From a candidate division Zixibacteria bacterium SM23_81 (lineage in GTDB: Bacteria; SM23-81), in NCBI GenBank assembly GCA_001304015.1, contig LJUY01000002.1, forward strand, positions 62,001 to 126,000: 64,000 bases of DNA, in the 5' to 3' direction. Positions 9,147 to 20,170 of this stretch are shown here, in pieces. The stretch's first letter is position 1, and each line of letters opens with the position of its first letter. The notes under the pieces are model-generated. The model did not search any database. It was given only the letters and a program-made list of their open reading frames with translations, and was not told the DNA's origin. Both the position numbers and the translations under genes were made by a program.

Positions 9147-9216
9147 CGTCTTCCCCCTTTGACAAAAGAAAAAGCCCGAGCAGATCTTCAGGCAGCTTTG
9201 GAAGGGCCGGACTGCC

Positions 9217-10062
9217 TCAGATGACAGCCTCTTTATGCCTTGAGGCGTGGCACTGCATGTTCACAGCGGCTGGCATGCTGGCGATGTGGCATGGATAGAT
9301 CTCCACGTGCACGTCCAGCGCCGTCACCCTGCCGCCCAAACCCATGGGGCCAATGCCCAAGTCGTTTACTCTACGGAGGATTTCTGTCTCCACCTCAGCA
9401 AATCGAGGATCGGGATGACGCTGTCCCAGAGGTCGGAGCAAAGCCTTCTTGGCCAGCATGGCGCACTTCTCAAAGGTACCGCCAATGCCCACCCCCACGA
9501 CAACCGGGGGGCAGGGATTGCCTCCGGAGCGTTTGACCTTATCCACCACGAAGTCCTTGACGCCCTCGATGCCATCGGCAGCCTTCATCATCTTCACCTC
9601 GCTCATGTTTTCGCTGCCACCCCCCTTGGTGGCGATGGTGATGCGAATTTTATCTCCCGGTACGACCTGGGTATGAATCACTGCTGGGGTGTTATCCCCC
9701 GTGTTTTTACGGTCGAGAACAGGATCGTCTACGATGGACTTACGTAGATACCCCTCGGTGTAGCCTTGACGAACACCTTCGTTGATGGCCTCTTCTAAAC
9801 CCCCATCCACTATATGAACATCCTGCCCCAGCTCTACGAAAAAGACGGCGAAACCCGTGTCTTGACAAATGGGTACCTGCTCCTCTTCGGCAATGCGAGC
9901 GTTTTCCAAAATGAGCTCGAGAATCTCCCGTCCAGTGGGAGATTCTTCCAATTTAAGGGCCTGCTTGAGGGATTGAACGACGTCTTCGCCTAAAGAATAG
10001 TTAGCCTCCATGCACAGACCTTTTACTGCCTCTGTGATCTGTTCAGCCTTCACTTCCCGCAT
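9217..10062 (-). CDS. Fumarate hydratase class I, alpha subunit
   Basis: A 281-residue N-terminal-type subunit of oxygen-sensitive class I fumarase. The three expected [4Fe-4S] cysteines can be placed in VPICQDTG, GGTFEKCAM (or nearby NPCPP) and the C-terminal NMQCH region; GGGSENMS is the conserved substrate loop. Two-subunit fumarases are usual in anaerobes and thermophiles. ATG with GGGAG eight bases upstream; the start overlaps the end of elbB by 20 bases. The labile cluster fits an anaerobic lifestyle. L(+)-tartrate dehydratase alpha subunit is the alternative. Confidence 0.9.
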   Translation of the reverse strand: MREVKAEQITEAVKGLCMEANYSLGEDVVQSLKQALKLEESPTGREILELILENARIAEEEQVPICQDTGFAVFFVELGQDVHIVDGGLEEAINEGVRQGYTEGYLRKSIVDDPVLDRKNTGDNTPAVIHTQVVPGDKIRITIATKGGGSENMSEVKMMKAADGIEGVKDFVVDKVKRSGGNPCPPVVVGVGIGGTFEKCAMLAKKALLRPLGQRHPDPRFAEVETEILRRVNDLGIGPMGLGGRVTALDVHVEIYPCHIASMPAAVNMQCHASRHKEAVI

Positions 10063-10738
10063 AATTGGCTCCCTTGTGAACGAGCTCTAAAGTCCCTCTG
10101 ACCAGATTTTGAATCCCATGGGCCATCTGAGCGATCCCGGCTCCTGATAGAGACGCACACGTGCTGACCAATCGGTTCTCCTCGTCGACGAGCGCCTCAT
10201 CTGCTTTCGTTGGCACATGAACTCCCCCCATAGCGTGAATCTTCCCGGCCAATTCCGCGTCGTTGCCCACCGTCAAAGTAGGGTTGATTCCCTCCCGGTT
10301 TTTGAGAATTCTGGCCAGCAACACGACAGCCATGGAGAGAGCTCCCACGGGCTTTTTCCTGCGAACCATACCGACCACCAGATGGCGAACCTGCTCGTCA
10401 ACGCGACAGTTTTCGCCCACGTCCTCGAAATCGCTCAAATTCTTCACCACCCCCAAACCTCCCGGGATAAGCAATGCATCCAGCTCGCTGGAGTTCACCG
10501 TGTCCACTGCCTTCATCTGTTGTCCCCCTATTCTGGAAGACTCCACCAGGATATTTCGTCGTTCGTCCGCCAATACTCCCGTTCGGTGATCAACCACCTC
10601 TTTTTGCGCACGGTCGGGGGCCAGGAAAACTACCTCGGCGCCAGCCTCGGAAAGAAAAAGGTAGGATAGCACCGTCTCTAGAATGTTTGAACCATCTCCA
10701 TGACCTACTCCGCTTAACAAGATGCCCACCTTTGCCAA
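10043..10738 (-). CDS. elbB: ElbB-like DJ-1/PfpI family protein
   Basis: A 231-residue member of the DJ-1/PfpI superfamily closest to ElbB (isoprenoid biosynthesis protein with amidotransferase-like domain; glyoxalase III activity reported for E. coli ElbB). The visible pattern KVGILLSGVGHGDGSNILET at the N-terminus, LLIPGGLGVVKNLSDF and a GALSMAV segment are typical. The usual nucleophile-elbow cysteine near GALS is not obvious, as SMAV stands where CIAP occurs in many ElbB proteins. The start is TTG at 10738, seven bases after AGGAG; an upstream in-frame start would add 19 poorly conserved residues. It overlaps the fumarase alpha start and so leads the hdr-nuo-fumarase cluster, though a metabolic link is not evident. 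Confidence 0.75.
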   Translation of the reverse strand: MAKVGILLSGVGHGDGSNILETVLSYLFLSEAGAEVVFLAPDRAQKEVVDHRTGVLADERRNILVESSRIGGQQMKAVDTVNSSELDALLIPGGLGVVKNLSDFEDVGENCRVDEQVRHLVVGMVRRKKPVGALSMAVVLLARILKNREGINPTLTVGNDAELAGKIHAMGGVHVPTKADEALVDEENRLVSTCASLSGAGIAQMAHGIQNLVRGTLELVHKGANYAGSEG

Positions 10739-10805
10739 AACGCTGCTCCTACAAAATTCCCCCTGATCCGAGACAGCTCGTGAAAAATTTCTCAATTATT
10801 GCGCT

Positions 10806-10843
10806 AAAAAAAAGCCCCACCTGACCATTACGATTCGATGGGG
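10806..10843 (-). terminator. Rho-independent terminator overlapping the 3' end of rpmA
   Basis: On the minus strand CCCCATC (10843-10837) can pair with GGTGGGG (10821-10815), followed by C and eight T residues (10813-10806). The 5' arm lies inside the last codons of rpmA. It would separate rpmA from elbB and the hdr cluster. Confidence 0.65.
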
Positions 10844-11103
10844 GACGGATCAACAGAGTAAACGCTCACCTGCTTGCGGTGGCGACCCTTGCGCTCAAAG
10901 GCCACGATGCCGTCTATTTTAGAAAACAAGGTGTCATCGCCACCCAAACCGACATTATGTCCCGGATGGAACTTGGTGCCCCTCTGTCGAACCAGGATGC
11001 TTCCCGCCAAGACCCTGTGGCTCGAGAAACGTTTTACGCCCAATCTCTGAGCGGCACTATCCCTTCCATTGCGAGAGCTTCCCACGCCTTTCTTATGTGC
11101 CAT
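10828..11103 (-). CDS. rpmA: 50S ribosomal protein L27
   Basis: A 91-residue protein opening with [16 protein letters not shown] and containing [14 protein letters not shown], both signatures of bL27. Its N-terminus reaches the peptidyl-transferase centre. It begins directly at the mature-type sequence, so no Prp-type N-terminal cleavage extension is present. The C-terminal [10 protein letters not shown] is slightly longer than usual. ATG has GGAGG five bases upstream. The usual upstream partner rplU (L21) is missing: only 123 bases lie between this gene and tamB, and they hold its own strong promoter. Confidence 0.98.
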   Translation of the reverse strand: MAHKKGVGSSRNGRDSAAQRLGVKRFSSHRVLAGSILVRQRGTKFHPGHNVGLGGDDTLFSKIDGIVAFERKGRHRKQVSVYSVDPSPIES

Positions 11104-11156
11104 GCCAACCTCCGTACCATCGTCACAAAAATTTCACAACTTGCTAATATTTATAT

Positions 11157-11185
11157 ATTGTAATACATCTTTACTAAGCAGGCAA
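11157..11185 (-). promoter_or_regulatory. Sigma-70 type promoter for rpmA
   Basis: Minus strand: -35 TTGCCT (11185-11180), 17-base spacer, -10 TACAAT (11162-11157), about 45 bases upstream of the rpmA start region, within an AT-rich tract after tamB. Confidence 0.75.
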
Positions 11186-11226
11186 GAAAAAATTTTATGA
11201 AGCTTTAAAATTATTCCCTCCTCTAT

Positions 11227-14200
11227 TTAAAAAGGGAAATTGTGCGTGATCTGGACTCTCTTGTCGCTTGAAGTTCTCACCTTTTTGTCGCCTTCGGTCA
11301 GGTCGCGTTTATAGTCGTACTCAAAATCCAAGACGGTGCTGCCCCTGAGTCGAAATTCCAAGCCAAAACTGTGGATGATGCCCAAGCGGTCATCAAGGAA
11401 TTCATCTGTTCTGGTCTGAAACTTGCCCAGATAGCTGAGAAAGCAGCTATCGGTAACATACTCGCCTATAAGCAAGCTACTGCGTGGAAACAGAAATTGT
11501 CGCGATAGAGACTCCGTCTCCCCGGGAGGTCGTCTATTTTGAACCAGGAGGTTTCGGGCTAAACCCGGTTGAAACCGAACAACGTCGATGCCCAGAGCTC
11601 TCTTGATGGTCCTCTCTACGGGCTCTAACACGGGACGAATGAAGTGATTTTCCAGTTTTGGACCCAGTGTGACTTGTAAAAACTGCAAAGCCTTATCACC
11701 ATAATCACCTGTGTATCCCAGTTTCGCCAAAACTTTCTCCTGGGTATCATCGCTGGGATCGCTCGAGGAGAGCTCCAACTTATAGTCTCCCCACTTTCCC
11801 CGAAGCGTCCTTTCACCGGTTTCCGGGTCGATGGCATACAGGGTGATAAAGATGTCCGTGGCCACCCCCGTGGACTCGGAGTATACGGTGGTCCTGAACT
11901 GTCCTGCAACATGAGGCCGATTGTCGTATCCTTCCCCAGAGGATTCTTCATGGCCCTCGAAATCCAACTCCAACTTCACTACCTGAAAGCGCCTGTCCAG
12001 ATAGGTGACATCACCCCGATCTGCCTCCGCGTGTCCCGCCACCCTCAAGCTTCCCTCGTCCCCGGAGCCGGTGAAATGCAGTTGGGATCGAGTGTCCTTC
12101 ACCCTCAAGTTGGCAAAATCGTTATGGTACCATACGTCTTTCAGGGCCACCAACATCAGATCCCAATGAACCTGCGACAGAAAAGACAGCTGAGCGCCCT
12201 CATCGGATGAGGAAGGAGGGTAGGTGAAATCTAGGTGGTTCAATCCCACCATCCCGAAGACCCTCGGTGACTCCAGAGGGCCGGCGAGCATAAGAGGCCC
12301 CAGCGCATCGAAGTCAGTCAGTCGGATCTTTCCCCTCTCTCCGATGGCCATCAAACCAGGAACGTTGGCCTCTACCCCGTTTTCTCCTGTCTTGATGCCT
12401 AAAATGCCCAGATTTAAACCCAAGCCGGGAATACGGAGTGGCTCCAGGGGCCCGGTGTCCGACTCCAGTTCTCGTAAGTTGGTGACTTTCAGAGAACTCC
12501 CTTCTACAGTACCGACCAGCTCCTTGATCTCAAGGAACTGGTCCTCAGCGTCGATCTCCAGCCACCCATCAAGATCTTCCCATTGCTCCAAAAAGATGGC
12601 CGGTTTCATCCGACCTTCCTGAAAATGAAGTCGGCCGCTCCCCAAGACCAGGGCTTCAGGGGTCCCTCCCAGCCGAAAACTGGCTTGGCCCTTCCCGCTG
12701 GCCTCCTTCACCAATGACGTAAAGGAGGGTAGAAGAGAAAGCACGTCTCCTTCTATTTCGACGGATATGTCTATTTCCTCTTGCCTGAAGGGTCTTTTGG
12801 AGAAGCCGAAAATGGTGTAAGGCAAGGAACCGGTTATAAAAATCCGTCTCTGATCACTTTTGGCCATGGTGAACTGCTCTAATCTCAGTCGTCCTTTCTC
12901 CCCCCTCAGGTCAACCCGTAAGTCATCGAAATCCAAACCCTTTAGCTGACCTTGAACCAATCGCATTTGCCCTCCGAAAACAGGAGATCTGAGAGATCCG
13001 CTGATCTGACCGTGAAAGTCCAGCACGCCACTTACCTCTGGGGAAATCTGGCCAAACAGCTGAGCCATAGTCTGAGCCTCAATCCGCTGCCCCCAGGCTT
13101 GAAGGGATAAAGTGCCCGAAGCAGTCACCTTCCCTGTGAGAACCGCCATCCGATGATCCTGACGGCTCAGCATAGCAGGCCCCAGATGGAGCATATCCCC
13201 GGACACCCATAGGGGCAGGTGGCAAGAGAGATCCTCCAAGCGTCCGAGGCGGCCATGAGTCCACTTCACCTCACCTAAGGCTTTTGGACTCTCTGCGGTT
13301 CCAGCTACTTCCAGCCGACCGGAGATAAGTCCTTCCCAGGGACTCTGGGCCAGATCCGGAAAAGCTAGTCCGCCGAGCCATCGGATATCTGCCTGGGAAA
13401 GGGTCAGCTGCCCCGTTAGCCCCCGCTGACCGACCGTTTCCATGACTCCAAACACCCTAAGTTGATCATTGAGATTAAACTCCCGCAATTGTAGCTGCTC
13501 CTGATCCAGAGAAAAAAGGAGCCTCATGGATATGGGAATATCCTGGACCTCCCAGCTCCGTGAAACCGCCTCTGCTTCTAAACACCACCGGCCTTGATCT
13601 TGCAGGGAAAACTCCCCCCAGCTATGGAAATGGCCCTGCACCCCTGGAATTCCCTCAAGCTTAACCTCTCCCATAACCTTCGCCTGCGCCGCCGAACCTG
13701 AGAAGATCCAGTCTCCAGAGAGTTTTCCGCCCCCTTCTTCTTTCTCCATATCACCCAGGAGTTTCCTTAAGGACAGCTTCCTAAGATGCAGAACTGCCTG
13801 GTGGCCAGAATTCTTAGACCAACCCACCCCCCCACCTTCAAATAGAATCCGCCCATCTGGAGACTCTAATCTATAGGTCAACCGGCCAACTCCCCATTGA
13901 AATCGTCCCCGGACCGCATCTACAGGCAATCTGCGTCCCCTAAGCTTCGATAGCTGGAGCCCACCCCTCAGGAGTGGTGCTTCAATAGAGCCACTCAATT
14001 TACCTGCCAGTACTCCCTTCCCCAGGACAGTGCCGAGACCCAACCGTCTGGAAATCTTCGCCATGTCCAACTTATCCAAGCACCACTCAGCCTCTAAAGC
14101 AACCGGCAACTTGGCGAAATCCAACCTCCCATGCAGGCGCAACGTGGCCCATGGTAGACGAGTCTCCAGACCCTTCACGTGAACAGAAGAGCCCTTAACG

Positions 14201-15354
14201 TCTAAAAGGGCTCCCAGGTTGCTCAGATGATGACCGGAAAGCTCAAGCTTTGCTGCGCTGAGTTGACCCCGAAAGGTGAGGTTCTCGCCCCAACCCTCCA
14301 GGACACCCTGCAGGTCAACAGCTCCTCGAGGCATCTGCTCCTCTGGTTCATTGAATATTTTCGCCAACAACGGAGCCGCCTCCAGATCCTCAGCCTCGAC
14401 AAGAAGGTGGCAGGTCGGTTTAAATAGATTGGCAATTCTGCCCCGGACCCTAACCTCAACATCCTCGAGGTTGGCCTCAATTCCCTCCACCAGCACATTC
14501 ATCCCCTCCAGGCGAGTCTGTGCCCTGACCTGTTCCAAACATACTCCCAGCTTCTCATCGATCACATCTCCGACCTCCAGTGTTAGTCTTCCCAGGAGCT
14601 CTGTCTTTTGCTCCTGGGAGCCTTTGTCTGCGGTCAGAGAGAACCACACCAGACCTCCATCGATGTCATACCGTGGGGGCAGAGCTGGGCCCAGCACACG
14701 GGCGAGGTTGGCTTCTCGAAGTTCAGCCCGAAGAGCATAGGTTTCGAAGAGGTGGCTAAAGGTGCCGGCGCCCACCATGTTTTTCACTCCCCCCCCTCCC
14801 CAGACGCCAGACCAACGGAAGCTTCCCTTCCGGTCTTCTCCTATTTCCAGCCAACCATCGATTTCAGTGAGCTGACTCCGGCGATCTTCCCCGGCACTCA
14901 CCAAGATGATGGAGCCATTCACTACCGTAATACGCTCCGGTAAATCCTCTTGAAAAGCGAAAAGCCCCAGAGAAGTCCTGTCCCTGGCCAAGGAAAACCG
15001 ATTCATATCCACCCTCAAGCGCGGCTGACTGAGGAGCACTTCTGTGAGGGCCGCTGTGGTTCGAAAACCGCCCGTGATAAATTCCACCATAGAAAAACCG
15101 AGTCGAGCCTGGTCAACGATCAGGGAGAAACCCCTATCCTCATCTACCACAGTCACTCCCGTAAGCTTGACATAGCCGAGCCCCAGATGAAAACCCCTGA
15201 CATCTGCCCGGGCTCCCGCCACGGCGGCTATCCGTGACAGGAAGAAGGCCTCGACCCTCTGGCCGATTCTCGCCCGCCGCCAGCCCAGATACAGTCCAAC
15301 GGCCAACAGGCCAGCAATAAAGACGCAGACGAGAACCCATAGGCGAGCTTTCAT
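11227..15354 (-). CDS. tamB: TamB/DUF490-type translocation and assembly module protein
   Basis: A 1375-residue protein anchored by one N-terminal membrane segment (residues 5-24) and followed by a long repetitive beta-strand-rich body of the AsmA/TamB (VPS13-like, RBG) type. It ends in the DUF490 domain with LGYTGDYGDKALQFLQ and a terminal aromatic strand closing in Phe, as in outer-membrane assembly proteins. TamB spans the periplasm and is implicated in beta-barrel insertion and phospholipid transport to the outer membrane. No TamA/BamA-type partner is in the window. It follows clpC after a terminator only 18 bases before its ATG (AAGGA ribosome site), so its transcription may rely on read-through or a promoter I cannot see. 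Its presence is strong evidence for a diderm envelope. Confidence 0.88.
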   Translation of the reverse strand: MKARLWVLVCVFIAGLLAVGLYLGWRRARIGQRVEAFFLSRIAAVAGARADVRGFHLGLGYVKLTGVTVVDEDRGFSLIVDQARLGFSMVEFITGGFRTTAALTEVLLSQPRLRVDMNRFSLARDRTSLGLFAFQEDLPERITVVNGSIILVSAGEDRRSQLTEIDGWLEIGEDRKGSFRWSGVWGGGGVKNMVGAGTFSHLFETYALRAELREANLARVLGPALPPRYDIDGGLVWFSLTADKGSQEQKTELLGRLTLEVGDVIDEKLGVCLEQVRAQTRLEGMNVLVEGIEANLEDVEVRVRGRIANLFKPTCHLLVEAEDLEAAPLLAKIFNEPEEQMPRGAVDLQGVLEGWGENLTFRGQLSAAKLELSGHHLSNLGALLDVKGSSVHVKGLETRLPWATLRLHGRLDFAKLPVALEAEWCLDKLDMAKISRRLGLGTVLGKGVLAGKLSGSIEAPLLRGGLQLSKLRGRRLPVDAVRGRFQWGVGRLTYRLESPDGRILFEGGGVGWSKNSGHQAVLHLRKLSLRKLLGDMEKEEGGGKLSGDWIFSGSAAQAKVMGEVKLEGIPGVQGHFHSWGEFSLQDQGRWCLEAEAVSRSWEVQDIPISMRLLFSLDQEQLQLREFNLNDQLRVFGVMETVGQRGLTGQLTLSQADIRWLGGLAFPDLAQSPWEGLISGRLEVAGTAESPKALGEVKWTHGRLGRLEDLSCHLPLWVSGDMLHLGPAMLSRQDHRMAVLTGKVTASGTLSLQAWGQRIEAQTMAQLFGQISPEVSGVLDFHGQISGSLRSPVFGGQMRLVQGQLKGLDFDDLRVDLRGEKGRLRLEQFTMAKSDQRRIFITGSLPYTIFGFSKRPFRQEEIDISVEIEGDVLSLLPSFTSLVKEASGKGQASFRLGGTPEALVLGSGRLHFQEGRMKPAIFLEQWEDLDGWLEIDAEDQFLEIKELVGTVEGSSLKVTNLRELESDTGPLEPLRIPGLGLNLGILGIKTGENGVEANVPGLMAIGERGKIRLTDFDALGPLMLAGPLESPRVFGMVGLNHLDFTYPPSSSDEGAQLSFLSQVHWDLMLVALKDVWYHNDFANLRVKDTRSQLHFTGSGDEGSLRVAGHAEADRGDVTYLDRRFQVVKLELDFEGHEESSGEGYDNRPHVAGQFRTTVYSESTGVATDIFITLYAIDPETGERTLRGKWGDYKLELSSSDPSDDTQEKVLAKLGYTGDYGDKALQFLQVTLGPKLENHFIRPVLEPVERTIKRALGIDVVRFQPGLARNLLVQNRRPPGETESLSRQFLFPRSSLLIGEYVTDSCFLSYLGKFQTRTDEFLDDRLGIIHSFGLEFRLRGSTVLDFEYDYKRDLTEGDKKVRTSSDKRVQITHNFPF

Positions 15355-15372
15355 TCCTTAGCCCCTCAACCT

Positions 15373-15398
15373 AAAAAGGGGAGCATGTTCCGCTCCCC
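15373..15398 (-). terminator. Rho-independent terminator after clpC
   Basis: Minus-strand stem GGGGAGC (15398-15392), loop of seven bases, GCTCCCC (15384-15378), then five T. It lies between the clpC stop and the tamB start. Confidence 0.85.
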
Positions 15399-15421
15399 CC
15401 TCAGACAGCATGGGTCAGATT

Positions 15422-17805
<2,384 letters not shown>

Positions 17806-17809
<4 letters not shown>

Positions 17810-18909
17810 CTCGGGGATCCTCCCTTACCGCGTTGACGATCATCCTCAGTATGGTCGCTCAGGGGGGTCAATTTTCCTCTGACCAACTCCGCCCGCCGCA
17901 CATCCCGCTCGTTGGCATCCATCGTCTTCCTGGACAGCTTCTGGAGATGGGCAGGCTGCATCAACATGATCAAATGGTTTAAGGTGGCGATGTCAATAGA
18001 TTTGATAATCCTAAGACTCACGCCCAGACGCACCGCGGAAATCAGGCTCATCAGCTCTTGAGAGGACAGCACCCGGGCATTGTTTAGAATTCCATAGGCC
18101 CTCCAGATCTTATCCTCGATCTGTGGCCGGGCGTCCGCCAGGAGCGTTTTACGTGCATTTTCCTCGTAGTCGATGATCTGTCGGGTAACCCTTTCGATAT
18201 TATCGACGATGTCCTCCTCGGAGCGGCCCAACGTGGTCTGGTTAGAAATTTGGAATAAGTTTCCCAAAACCTCAGTGCCCTCTCCATAGAATCCGCGCAC
18301 TGCGAGGCCGACTTGGCTAATGCCCTTGATGACTCTGTCGATGTCCTTGGTCAGGACCAAGGCGGGCAGGTGGATCAGCACCGAAGCCCTCAGCCCAGTG
18401 CCCACATTGGTGGGGCATGCGGTGAGATACCCGTATTGATCTGAAAATGCATACTCCGTGTGCTCGCTTAGTTCGTCGTCTATGCGATCTATGATCTCCC
18501 AGGTGTCTCTCAGTTGAAGACCGGACTGCATGGCTTGAAGACGGATATGATCCTCCTCGTTGACCATGACACTGACCACCTCATGATCGCCTATATACAA
18601 TCCCCGGCTCTTCTTCCCCTTGGCCAGATCAGGACTGATCAGATGTCGCTCCATCAGGAAGCCGCGATCCAGATTCGACAGCTGGCCGATGTTGATGAGC
18701 AATCCGCCCCGGAGGAATTTGCTCTCCTGGGCTGCCAGACGAAATTGATCCAGAACCTCATTGAGCTCTTGATCCCCCAAGCGATTAGTAAAGGGATACG
18801 CTCTCAGGTTCCGGGCCAACCTGATCCGACTGCTCAGGACGATGCTGGACATGGGCCCGGTCCCATCAAGCCATGAGGCGACTTCTTTGACCAGCTCCTC
18901 TACCGTCAC
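17806..18909 (-). CDS. mcsB: Protein-arginine kinase McsB
   Basis: A 367-residue protein of the phosphagen (guanido) kinase family lacking the eukaryotic N-terminal domain, which identifies McsB. Visible family segments are VLSSRIRLARNLRAYPF near the N-terminus, the YLTACPTNVGTGLRASV loop with the reactive-site cysteine, and the C-terminal HLQKL region. It phosphorylates arginine residues and thereby marks proteins for ClpCP. The start is GTG/ATG-type at 18909, overlapping the mcsA stop by four bases. The arginine-rich tail is variable. A candidate counteracting arginine phosphatase is encoded at 62945-64000. Confidence 0.96.
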
Positions 18910-19436
18910 AAGGAGTCCTCCTGCTCGGTCTTCCCGGTTCTTTTATGTTGTAGCTTCCGAATTTTATCCCGAAAAGCCGCGGCCTCTTCGAAATCTTCTC
19001 TCTCCACCGCCCTTTTCATCTCCCTTTGCAGCTTCTTAAGCTCTTTTCGAACGATGAATTTCTCCTGGGCAGATCGCGGCACTTTTCCCGCATGATCGTT
19101 GCTCCCATGTATTCTCCGGAGCAGGTCTTTCAAGTTGTCGAAAAAGGTCTCGTAGCAGCGATGACACCCCAAACGTCCATATTCACGAAAATCCTGATAG
19201 GACAGGCCGCAGCCTTGACACTTAATCTTGGGCAAAGGCTTAGTGCCGGCTTCTTCGCTTTCCTGAATGAAACTGGCCAGAATATTGCCCAGGGAAAAAG
19301 AACCAGTGGAAAGACTATTTTCAAAACCCCTGTTCCGCGCACAGTCCAAACAAAGATTCAAGGCGGTTTTCTTATTGCTCACGATCTGGGTAAAGTGAAC
19401 CGTAGCCTTTTTCTTACCGCAATCCTCACAGAGCAT
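18906..19436 (-). CDS. mcsA: McsA, zinc-finger activator of McsB
   Basis: A 176-residue protein with Cys pairs CEDCG, CLDC, CQGCG and CHRC (two zinc sites) followed by a C-terminal UVR motif (EREDFEEAAAFRDKI). This is the McsA architecture; it binds and activates McsB. I chose ATG at 19436, with AGAGGA four bases upstream, rather than the in-frame start at 19466, which would overlap lolD and add ten unconserved residues. The gene sits directly after lolD rather than after ctsR as in Firmicutes. Confidence 0.93.
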   Translation of the reverse strand: MLCEDCGKKKATVHFTQIVSNKKTALNLCLDCARNRGFENSLSTGSFSLGNILASFIQESEEAGTKPLPKIKCQGCGLSYQDFREYGRLGCHRCYETFFDNLKDLLRRIHGSNDHAGKVPRSAQEKFIVRKELKKLQREMKRAVEREDFEEAAAFRDKIRKLQHKRTGKTEQEDSL

Positions 19437-19447
19437 AACGTCCTCTA

Positions 19448-20170
19448 TTAAAGAGTTTCCGGCCACAGCCTCCCGTCGGAAAGACGGAGCAGACGGTCAG
19501 CCTTGGCGGCTAGCTTTTCATTGTGAGTCACGATGACAAAGGTCTGGTTTTTAGATCGACTGAGGCGCCAGATAAGATCGTGCAGCATCTCACTGTTGGC
19601 TCTATCTAAATTGCCCGAGGGCTCATCAGCCAAGATAATCAAAGGACTCTTGGCCAGAGCTCGCGCAACGGCCACCCGCTGTTGCTCACCACCCGAGAGC
19701 TCGCCCGGCTTTTGATCCACGCACCCATCCAATCCCACCTCCCCCAACAGTCCGCGTGCCACCTCCTCAGCTTCTTTAGGCTTGCGACCATCGATGAGCA
19801 AGGGCATGGCCACATTTTCGAGGGCTGTGAATTCCGGCAACAGATGGTGAAATTGAAAGATAAATCCCATGGCCCTGTTGCGCACTCGGGCCAGCTTCTT
19901 GTCCGAGAGGGAAAAGATATCTGTAGCGTTCAACTCGACCGTTCCCCGGGTGGGATGGTCCAGAGCACCCAGAATATGCAGCAAGGTGCTCTTGCCCACA
20001 CCCGAGGCTCCGACGATAACTAAGATTTCGCCTCGATGGACCTCCAGGTTTATTCCAGTGAGCACATCGAGGCGAGTCGGCCCCGAAAGATAGCTTTTGT
20101 CCACATCTTGAGCTCGCAGCAAAATCTGGGCCTGTTCCAGGCGTTCCTTGTCTGTAGAGAGCTTATTCAT
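19448..20170 (-). CDS. lolD: Lipoprotein-releasing ABC transporter ATPase LolD
   Basis: A 240-residue ATP-binding protein with Walker A GASGVGKST, signature LSGGEQQR and Walker B LIILADEPSGNLD. The segment FIFQFHHLLPEFTALENV is typical of LolD and related MacB-type ATPases. It overlaps the upstream permease gene by eight bases, so the pair forms the Lol exporter that extracts lipoproteins from the inner membrane for transfer toward the outer membrane. The N-terminal 15 residues are extra compared with E. coli LolD. Confidence 0.93.
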   Translation of the reverse strand: MNKLSTDKERLEQAQILLRAQDVDKSYLSGPTRLDVLTGINLEVHRGEILVIVGASGVGKSTLLHILGALDHPTRGTVELNATDIFSLSDKKLARVRNRAMGFIFQFHHLLPEFTALENVAMPLLIDGRKPKEAEEVARGLLGEVGLDGCVDQKPGELSGGEQQRVAVARALAKSPLIILADEPSGNLDRANSEMLHDLIWRLSRSKNQTFVIVTHNEKLAAKADRLLRLSDGRLWPETL

